The notes under the pieces: generated by a model
Database searches by the model: none
The model's input: only the letters and a program-made list of their open reading frames with translations
Told to the model about the DNA's origin: nothing
In this document: one piece after another, positions 56,401 to 64,000 of the stretch
How positions within the stretch are numbered: the stretch's first letter is position 1
Layout: every line of letters starts with the position of its first letter
Assembly (NCBI GenBank): GCA_037179335.1
Contig: JAKZHN010000021.1
Location: forward strand, 248,001 to 312,000
Source: Cyclaneusma minus
Taxonomy: Eukaryota > Ascomycota > Leotiomycetes > Marthamycetales > Marthamycetaceae
Direction of reading: 5' to 3'
DNA: 64,000 nt
Translations under genes and position numbers: made by a program

Positions 56401-58485
56401 TTATTCCGCCTCACTCCACCTCTCCTCAAACCGACTCGTCTGCACCGGCGTCCTCGGCGTCCAAGTCTGCTCACTCACCGTCGGTGAGAAACGCTCGCCC
56501 CCCTCAGTCTCGCTAATCACCTCCGGCCTCCCCCTCCCCAACATCCCCGCCCCCGAATTCCTCGTCGCAACCGGCGAATTAGGAGATACTGACGAAGCAT
56601 CCTGGCTCCCATCCGAACTCGAAATTTCCGGTCCATTCGAGTCTCGAATCCCCGCCCCATGTAGCTCAGCGCGATGCTCTGGCGTCGGCGCGCTCATACT
56701 CGACACATCCGTCGTCCTCCCACTGCTCGACGAAGGTCCGTTAACGCGCTTAGATGCTGCAGTAAAGCCTGGCAGCATGGGAACTTCAGCCTCCAGCTCT
56801 TGCGGATGCATAATCGGGTTCCCTGCAATCTCGACTTTCGCATCATGCCCCGGGACTTCTGCAGCCGTGCCCGATGCCTGCTGTGCAGCATAAGCAGTAG
56901 GTTTCTCTGCATGTCGTCCGCCATCGATTTCGTATGCGTTGTCGGCGTCGTCGGCGGATTTCTTGGGTTTGCGGGAGGGGAAACAGAGGAGGCCGCGGAG
57001 ACAGCAGAAGAGTATGGCAAGGAGGATGACCAGGGCTGCGACGGCGCCGACGACGATTCCGGCGATGGCGCCGCCGGAAAGGCCGCTGCTGCTGTTGTGC
57101 GGGTCTGCAGAGCCGCTGCCGGTGGAATTCGATCCTGATGTGGGTGTTGTCATGTCGGAAGGAATCGCGAGGACGGTGGCTTGGGCTGAGTCGTCGAAGA
57201 TGCACTGTGAGACGTTGAAAGTTCGTGTGTTGTAATCGGCCGTTACATATGCCTCCTGAAGAAAAGTGCGTCCTAGTGTATATTGAGAGCTATTCTGGGC
57301 CTGCCTCAGAGGAAAGTAGTAGCTCGTTCCATTATATTTTGGTGCCGTCGCATTCAAGTCGAATGCAGCATATGGCATCACGATGTCCACAGTTGGATCT
57401 CCAGAGTTCTCGTTCCCCAGGGTCAAGGTAATGTTTGGGTTTAACGAAACCAGCGAGTCGTGTGTCGATCCATTGATGAGATAGAGCCCCGTGGCTGAAT
57501 CCATCTCGATTCCGAAGGCACTTTCGAACGCCTGACAGACGTCTACTGGAAGCCATAGCTCGGGGACGGTCGAATCGATAAACACTAGTTCGGGGGTACT
57601 CATAAGTGTAGTGTTCCCGGAAGAAGTCGTGGAAGTGATGGCGCGGACGGATACCACAATATCACGGTTGTTATCGCCGGTCATCGTAAAGACCACATCG
57701 TTGGGCGTGAAGCGGGCAGCATCGTAGCCTCCAAAGATGAGCTCGCCGAAGACGCTCTTCAACCGGTAATATGCTCCGGCCGTATAGCTCCACGAGGAGC
57801 TGGAGATAGTACCATTGCTGACCAGCGTATCCGAGAAGCTTTCCACACCGTTCGAGTAGCCCGAAAAGTTAGTCGGCTGGTATCCCAAACCGAGCATTCC
57901 ATACCACCAAGTCTCAGAACTTATAGCACCAACGATCTGGTGTCCCAAGGTAGGGTTTCCAGATGAATTGGAATAGCCAGTGCCGACAAAGTCGTAGCCA
58001 TATCGAGCATCGCCCGAGTATCCCAGCAAGCCGTTGAGGCCAAGGGTATAGTTGGCGATATCTGTCCAACTTGTAGAGGCAGTCAAGTTGAAGGTTCCGC
58101 CTCGTTCGTCGTCGCAGTCAGAGGGGACTCCGAGAGTAGTGTTGCAGACATAGTCACGGGCACCGGGAACATTCCAGACCACCCATGTTTCCTGCCAGGA
58201 GGTCGCTGGCAGCACTTGGAAGTATTGCTCTGGGCTTCCAACGCGAATCTCGAAAGTTGACCAGGTCCCGTCGCTGCCTTCCCTGGACAAAGCAACATGT
58301 GTCAGTGACGAATGAATCGCAATGAAGAAGCGAGGATCAGGAGCAATGTACCAGTGTTCACTTGGGGCCACGACAATAGGCGCAGCCAGAGTAGTGTTGT
58401 CCCTCTTTTCCAGATCCATTTCTGATGCAAGCACGCGACCGAGGAGAAGTAAGACGACACTGATGAAAAGCCAACGAGACGACAT
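56401..58485 (-). CDS. Membrane-anchored aspartic protease-like protein lacking the first catalytic Asp
   Basis: Single exon, 694 residues. It starts with a signal peptide (MSSRWLFISVVLLLLGRVLA) and a Lys-Arg site at 27-28. Residues about 75-430 have the pepsin A1 fold: TFEIRVGSPEQYFQVLP, a flap region, MLGLGYQPTNFSG, FGELIFGGYDAARF, and LGRTFLQEAYVTADY. The first DTGS motif is replaced by Ala94-Thr-Ser-Trp, so the first catalytic Asp is missing. The second motif, Asp304-Ser-Thr, retains Asp. Many NxS/T sites suggest glycosylation. A single helix at about 471-495 (AIAGIVVGAVAALVILLAIL) is followed by a Cys-rich, then Ser/Pro-rich cytoplasmic tail of 190 residues. It may be a non-proteolytic sensor or binding protein at the plasma membrane. 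Confidence 0.87.
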   Translation of the reverse strand: MSSRWLFISVVLLLLGRVLASEMDLEKRDNTTLAAPIVVAPSEHWYIAPDPRFFIAIHSSLTHVALSREGSDGTWSTFEIRVGSPEQYFQVLPATSWQETWVVWNVPGARDYVCNTTLGVPSDCDDERGGTFNLTASTSWTDIANYTLGLNGLLGYSGDARYGYDFVGTGYSNSSGNPTLGHQIVGAISSETWWYGMLGLGYQPTNFSGYSNGVESFSDTLVSNGTISSSSWSYTAGAYYRLKSVFGELIFGGYDAARFTPNDVVFTMTGDNNRDIVVSVRAITSTTSSGNTTLMSTPELVFIDSTVPELWLPVDVCQAFESAFGIEMDSATGLYLINGSTHDSLVSLNPNITLTLGNENSGDPTVDIVMPYAAFDLNATAPKYNGTSYYFPLRQAQNSSQYTLGRTFLQEAYVTADYNTRTFNVSQCIFDDSAQATVLAIPSDMTTPTSGSNSTGSGSADPHNSSSGLSGGAIAGIVVGAVAALVILLAILFCCLRGLLCFPSRKPKKSADDADNAYEIDGGRHAEKPTAYAAQQASGTAAEVPGHDAKVEIAGNPIMHPQELEAEVPMLPGFTAASKRVNGPSSSSGRTTDVSSMSAPTPEHRAELHGAGIRDSNGPEISSSDGSQDASSVSPNSPVATRNSGAGMLGRGRPEVISETEGGERFSPTVSEQTWTPRTPVQTSRFEERWSEAE

Positions 58486-59824
58486 GATGGAGAGGGAGCG
58501 AGCGAAGGCGCGTCAGATGAACATGATCTAGCCAAAGCTAGGAAAGAGGTATTCAGCAATATCAGGCAATGGCAACGACGATGGCATCAACTCAGCAAGA
58601 AGGAGGAAAGATAAGAAAGACAACATAAACAGAAAACTCTCCGCCGACCCACCATTTTCCTCAGTCCAGTCTGGGGAAAGCCATACAGCTCTCAGTGACA
58701 TTAATGATGTCCAAGGTCCCAAATTAACAGACCCGTCACAACTGCAGTGGCCATACGGGGTGACCAACAGAAAAGCCGCCGGAGAAGCAGGGGACGGAAG
58801 AAAAGTCCCATGTCGGCACTGATCGACATGATAAATGGTATTTTAAGGGCCACGCTGGACCACTAGGGACCTCGATAATTGGGGGCATTTCGCATGCTGC
58901 TTGTCGACTTTGCCATGCTTGAGTAATCCTGCTTGAAACCGTGTGCTCCGAAGTTCGTGGGACGACATGACGTCGCTTGGCTTTGCAAGCGAGCAGCTCC
59001 ACAGCGACCACAGCACCTGCCTGAGGGACCTCCATGTAGAGCAGATATATTGCTGTTGCTGTTTGCTTGTAGGGACGCTGCAATTGCAGAAAAGGCCGTC
59101 AGTCAATACCGAGGCCCTCCAGTCTGCCATGTTCGCACGTAGAATACAGAATACACGTACCTTACATGTATACAAGTTGCCACCATGTAAGCGCATGACG
59201 GGCACGCAGACATCTCGCCCCATTGATTGCTCTGGAGTCAGGTATGCCTTGACTGACCATCGCAGCTGTGATTCATCAGCTGCTATCTGTTTTAGATATC
59301 GTCTCGGGGCTCGAAGGAATATCAAGAGGCAAACCGAGTCATCAAGGGGCAGTCGGGTGGGAATAGGTTGCTGCTGCCGGCTCTACAAAAGTCAACTTGG
59401 ATCCTGGAGGAATGGGGGAGTGCCAGTCGAGGCTTTGCTGTGAATGAGGCCGGCGTCGAGGGAGAGTATTGGATAGAAACCAACCATCAAGTCAGAGACT
59501 TCAAAGTGCCGTTTGAGGTATCCAGTACATCTTACACATCACGAATAAACAGGAGCTGGAGGAGATTAAGTCAACTGCCATTCCATTTTACACCCCGCGT
59601 CCATCACATAAGCAACCATCTATCGTTTGCATGCACGCGCGAAAAAAAACAGCCGACGAAGGACCCAACGAGGAGATGACGAAAGAAGCCGAGAGAAATT
59701 GCCCTAGGTAATAGTGTACAGCAGTGGCGCCTCTATTTTGCGCCCCGCAAGTTGCTCCTAGAACTCTGTGCCCTCGAGAGCCTCCTTATCCACCACCAAT
59801 CATCACCACCCTATGCGTCACCAT
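58486..59824. other. Intergenic, no supported gene
   Basis: Promoter of the protease-like gene and 3' flank of the ADP/ATP carrier gene. Frames here carry no domain. Confidence 0.5.
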
Positions 59825-61433
59825 CTATTTGAAGGCCTTGCCGAAGAGGAGGACCTGCATCTGGTCGTAGATGGAGAGCACACCAGCACCGGCAACACCA
59901 CGGAGAATGTTGGCACCGGCACCCTTGAAGAGAGACTTGAAACCCTCCTTGGCGACGATCTGGCGGGCGGCATCCATGGAGCTCTTGTACTTGACGGCCT
60001 CACCGGAAGTCATCATCATGCGGCGACGGATGGTGTCAAGAGGGTAAGAGGCAACACCGGCACCAGTGGTGACAGTCCATCCGAGAGCGAAAGAAGCCAA
60101 GAAGTTGCCCTCGAGAGGACCAACCAGGACGACAGGCTTGACGGAGTCGTACATACCGAAGTACAGACCACGGTAGACGACGATGCCGAGAACGGAGGGA
60201 CCGAAACCACGGTAGAGACCAGCGAGACCATCAGAGGCGAGGGTCTTCTTGTAGACATCGACCAGACCGTTGAATTGACGGTCACCACCCTTCTTGGCGT
60301 TCTTGGCGTCGTTGGCAAGACGGGTACGGGCGTAGTCGAGGGAGTAGACGAAGAGGAGGGAAGTGGCACCGGCAGCCTGGTAGATAGATATGTCAGACTG
60401 GCTCAAATAGGAGCATTGAATATTGTAGGGGTACTTACACCACCGGAGGCCAAGTTGCCCATCATCCACTTGGCGTAACCATCACGCTCCTTCTTGAAAG
60501 CGAACATCGACTTGTAGGTATCACGGAAGGCGAAGTTCAGAGCTTGGGTAGGGAAGTAACGGATGACGTTGGCAGTGTTACCACGCCACAGCGATGCGAA
60601 ACCTTCCTGGTTGATGGTACGTCTGAAGCACTCTCCGATACCATCGTACTTGCGGTCGAGACGGCCGGTCTTCAACATCTCATCCTGTAGGAAATTGTCA
60701 GCGAGTGCCCAGCGAGCGCAGGATGTGGGGCTAATGCGATAATGTTCTCAGTGTGCAAGTCTTGAGCTCATGGTAAGCTACAAGACTAGCGAGACTCATG
60801 AGAGCATTGGCGTTGACACCAGAGCTGAACACCGAGTGAGGCATTTTGATGCCCAATCCACCCCAAAAAAACAGGAAAACAGTTGTTTGCAGCTACGTAC
60901 CTGGTTCTGGATGAGAAGCTTGACACGCTCAATGGGAGCAGCGGCGGTCTTGGAGACGGCAGCGGAGACACCACCCACTATCGAGACAGGTTAGCTCTGC
61001 GCACTCTAGTGTTGATTCGGGTCTGGAGCTGGCGGTCACAGCTTCAAGCTGCGCGCAGCCCCGCCAAATGTGAGGTATAGACAGTGACATACTCAAGAAG
61101 TCGACAACGAAGCCCTAGAAAGAGAGACATGTTAGCATTGTGTACTGGTGTGGTTGAGCTGTGCCCAGTGAAAATTCTGCCGCGATTGCCGCGCAACCAG
61201 CCGCCAGCAGCACCAGCAAGCAGGACATGGCGACTGCGCAGTCCATCACGGCCGCTGCTGCTGGTCAATTGACCGAGCGCAGGCTCTGGTGGTGAGCGCC
61301 AGCCAGTGTTGATTGCTTGGTGCAGCTGACGGGAGCTGGATGCGACAGGTGGAGATAGGGAGCAACTCACGGGCATGCCCATGAAGGACTTCTTGGCCTG
61401 AACAACATCGCCAGCAGCGTTCGCGGAGGACAT
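59825..61433 (-). CDS. AAC: Mitochondrial ADP/ATP carrier
   Basis: Five exons (61371-61433, 61093-61114, 60901-60977, 60439-60684, 59825-60376) give 319 residues. Exon 2 is only 22 nt. The three carrier repeats each have P-x-D/E-x-x-R/K: APIERVKLLIQNQ, YSLDYARTRLANDA, YPLDTIRRRMMMTSG. The RRRMMM hexapeptide is unique to the ADP/ATP carrier. Other marks are GGVSAAVSKTAAAPIE, LWRGNTANVIRYFPTQAL and RGFGPSVLGIVVYRGLYFG. The protein exchanges cytosolic ADP for matrix ATP across the inner mitochondrial membrane. Third-position codons are strongly C-biased, as expected of a highly expressed gene. Confidence 0.96.
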
Positions 61434-63222
61434 GATTGCGGTTGTGCGAGACGGCTCGACTTGTGGACAGAAAAGAATTGAGGGGAGATGGAAGAGGTCG
61501 TTGCGCGGGAGAGGACGACGAGCGATGTGGATGAGGAATATGGGAGGAGGAAGAATCGAACACGAGGAAGAGGTAGCCGAAAAATTTGGCGCTCAGGCCG
61601 GTGGTCCGAGCGTCCGCGCTAGTTTAGTTCCTAACTTACCCGAGCTTCAGCGGCGAGCTCTGCCATGCACGAGATAAACATCACAAAAGCTGCACTTTCT
61701 CTGAGAAAGCCGGACTTGGCTGTTCCTGATCTGATGATGCTCAGTCATTGATGGTTAAACTTTCATCTCATATTGAGTTGGCCGGCAAGATCTGTTCTCG
61801 CAGCACTAGAGCAGCCCCTGAATAAGCAAACCACAGATTGGGGAAACCGGAAACTGGAAAGTCGAGACTCGGGATGGAATCCCTGACCACCACCAGTGCT
61901 GCCAGTGCCGCGGCAACGGACTCAGTAATGTTCAAAATGCCTTCAAATGCTTACTCGTAAGTTGGTTCAACATGTATTCTCTTCTTTCAATCATCTTGAA
62001 TTATTCCTGACTACTTGTGTTGTCCTTTACAGTGGTATTAGTTCAAGCATTTTAGTGTCTGGGAGAGAGAATCGAGGTTCGAGCAATCAAAATTTTATTG
62101 TTTATTCTCAGCATCCGAGCTGAGTAGCTTCACCTCCAAGCAACTGGGATTGATGCTTGGGCATACACATTCTGCTTTACTCGAGTACAGAGAGACCCCG
62201 AACTCAAGAGTGTGAAGCAGCACGAGTCGGACCAGAGCTTACCCTTCTGTGCCACGCTGTAGAAGTTGAAGATACTATTCGCTATGTCTTCTTGAAGCAA
62301 GAAGACGACGAGCGGTCCTTTGAGCTACCGGAGTTCATCGGCGAACCGGCTTGACAAATGTGCTGGTTTGGAATTCGTTTCAGGGGGCACACACAGGTCC
62401 CAAGATACGGGCTGTCGAGACCCAGACATGTTCTTGCACTTTCCACGGTGTCGCCCTTCTTATACACCATCCCGCCTTGCTCGTTTCTCGCCCCCTTTCA
62501 CTACGGGCCAATGCTAGTAATATGAGGAAAGAGGAGTTCCCTATGGGGTTTGGTCAGCCTCACTCTTCCTAAGGTTGCTGATGGAGTATATATACATACA
62601 GGTACGAAGGAGCTGTTAAGTGGGAGAGTTCTGTGGCTCATTGCGTCCATGTCTTGAAGAGGGATTCTTATTGCAAAAACGGCTAACCACTTAGAAACAT
62701 CCTGATGATGTTGTGATCTACGGGATCCTCGCTACTGGGTCTCTTCCCGAAGATAACTTGTGTGTACATACTAATAGCTTGGAATGGATTGGTTTGCTTC
62801 TCAGCGAGGAAATCACAGTAAATTGGGCGACGGTGAGAAATGGAACTTCGTGGCTGAAAGTTCGAGCTTTGAGCGTTGTGGGGGTGGCTGCGATGGTGAG
62901 GAAGGAACGACGGGCAAGAACCTTTAGCACTAGCAGAGCCTGGCCCTCCAGGTTCAGGACGACTTCCAACCTCATCATATCGTCCCTTTCCTCCACAACG
63001 ACAGAACGCCGCAACCAACATTCCGCCTTCAATTTATCGATTCTCGAAAGTCGCGTGTCCTTCTCCCACTTGGAGGTGATCCCTGCTAGCCTCATTTTGG
63101 CTCAGGCGGCTGCTGCACGTCGCTTGGGCAACCAAAACTAAACAACCACTTTCTCGCTGGGCCTCAATTCAACGCCGCACTCCCACTCATTATTGCGATC
63201 GCACTCCAAACCTCTCACCAAA
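61434..63222. other. Intergenic, no supported gene
   Basis: Promoter of the ADP/ATP carrier (pyrimidine-rich on the minus strand at 61480-61560) and a further 1.5 kb. Several frames at 62157-63141 show no domain or splice logic. The last 100 bp before 63223 (CACTCCAAACCTCTCACCAAA) looks like a leader. Confidence 0.5.
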
Positions 63223-64000
63223 ATGGCCATGGCCAACGAGACCACTCTCCAGGAGATCATCAACGATCAGCAGCCTATGTCGGCGACAAAGGTCCTCGAC
63301 AGCCTCGCCGTAAACACCCACCGCCACTCACAGTGGACTCAGTCTGAGCATGATGGCCTGGCAAAAGAGCTGCGCGCTGCCCGCAAGGAGGCTGAACTCT
63401 ACAAGTACCAGCGCGGAGTCGTGGGCCAGCGTCTGGAAGAGATCATGGTATGTTTGCTAGCTTCCCCGCCTTTATCCACACATCTGCTAACACTGCTTCC
63501 AGGGCGCCTGGCGCGATGCAGAAGCCTCCTACCAAGCCAAGACGAAACTCTTCGAGAGCAACCTACGGCAGAAGCGTGTTGAGGCCTTCAAGATGTCCAC
63601 TCAAATCATCCAACTACAGCAGGAGCTGAAAGACGCCCGGAGTAGAAACGAACGCAACCGCCTGGACACCGAACGAGAGAAAGCGAAGGAGGAACAAGAT
63701 TACAAGTCCTTCCTCGCCACCCTACCTCCCTTCAACGACCCCCGCATAGCATTCGAAGAGCTCTACAAACAAGCCGTCTACGAAGTACAAGCCCGCGCAT
63801 TTGACGAAACCTACGTTCCGATGAAAGGCTACCCGCAGACCAAGCAGACCCTCCTCATCTACAGCATGCTGATGGAATGGAAGACGGCCCTGGACCGAGC
63901 GAACGAAGAAAACGACTTGCCCACTCCCATTACCCACTTTGGCACCATTGCTGCTGCGGATCTCGACATTGAGCAGCTAAATCCTGTCGATGCTCAGCAG
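63223..64000 (+). CDS. Coiled-coil protein of unknown function, 5' part
   Basis: Exon 1 is 63223-63447 and exon 2 runs from 63503 beyond the window end, giving 241 residues so far. The intron begins GTATGT and ends CACTGCTTCCAG, phase 0. The ATG at 63223 has a good context (ACCAAAATGGCC). Residues about 40-165 are highly charged helix (KELRAARKEAELYKYQR; IIQLQQELKDARSRNERNR; TEREKAKEEQDYK), which should form a coiled coil. The following part, FLATLPPFNDPRIAFEELYK and GYPQTKQTLLIYSMLMEW, is helical and likely a separate small domain. No signal or membrane segment is present. I do not recognise the family. Confidence 0.75.

Noticed and set aside
59768..60478. 236-codon plus-strand frame
   Set aside because: Shadow of the C-biased last exons of the ADP/ATP carrier on the opposite strand.

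Overview
This window looks like chromosomal DNA of a filamentous ascomycete, most likely a Dothideomycete or close relative. The class is inferred from gene style and content, not proven. Supporting signs are short GT..AG introns (mostly about 50-120 bp, with CTAAC-type branch points), Zn2Cys6 regulators, secreted GH12 and GH16 glucanases, an Atg27, a Pex22-like protein, an MscS-type channel with an EF hand, and an AT-only island of the kind left by repeat-induced mutation. I place about 20 protein genes and joined their exons by hand. Two are cut by the window ends: an MFS transporter on the left and a coiled-coil protein on the right.

Layout. 1-7.1 kb: MFS transporter end, a tRNA-like element, a mitochondrial complex I assembly factor (NDUFAF5), and divergent to it a five-exon MscS/EF-hand channel. 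7.1-13.8 kb: a repeat-rich stretch with one orphan gene (9803-11001) between families of decayed tandem duplications. 13.8-21.1 kb: GH16 glucanase, CMP/dCMP-type deaminase, GT32 glycosyltransferase, and an exonuclease III/APE-type nuclease with an apparent frameshift. 21.7-28.1 kb: alpha/beta hydrolase, Pex22-like peroxin, and eIF2B gamma. 28.1-34.1 kb: about 6 kb with no gene I can support. 34.1-42.2 kb: C2H2 regulator, large LRR-like protein, CorA-like transporter. 43.2-49.6 kb: two Zn2Cys6 regulators on the minus strand, the second with two micro-exons inside its zinc cluster. 50.1-51.7 kb: AT-rich island. 52.0-61.4 kb: ATG27, GH12 glucanase, a membrane aspartic-protease-like protein lacking its first catalytic Asp, and the mitochondrial ADP/ATP carrier. 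63.2-64 kb: start of a coiled-coil protein.

The genes do not form an evident metabolic cluster. Most are housekeeping or membrane functions with independent promoters. GH12 and GH16 are secreted plant or fungal wall glucanases.

The least expected structure is a dispersed family of degenerate tandem arrays. The unit is about 18-21 bp (roughly AAGTGATTGGGAATATCC), and it recurs at seven or more places in both orientations, mainly in 3' flanks and between genes and once inside an intron. I found no defence system, CRISPR array or recognisable intact transposon.
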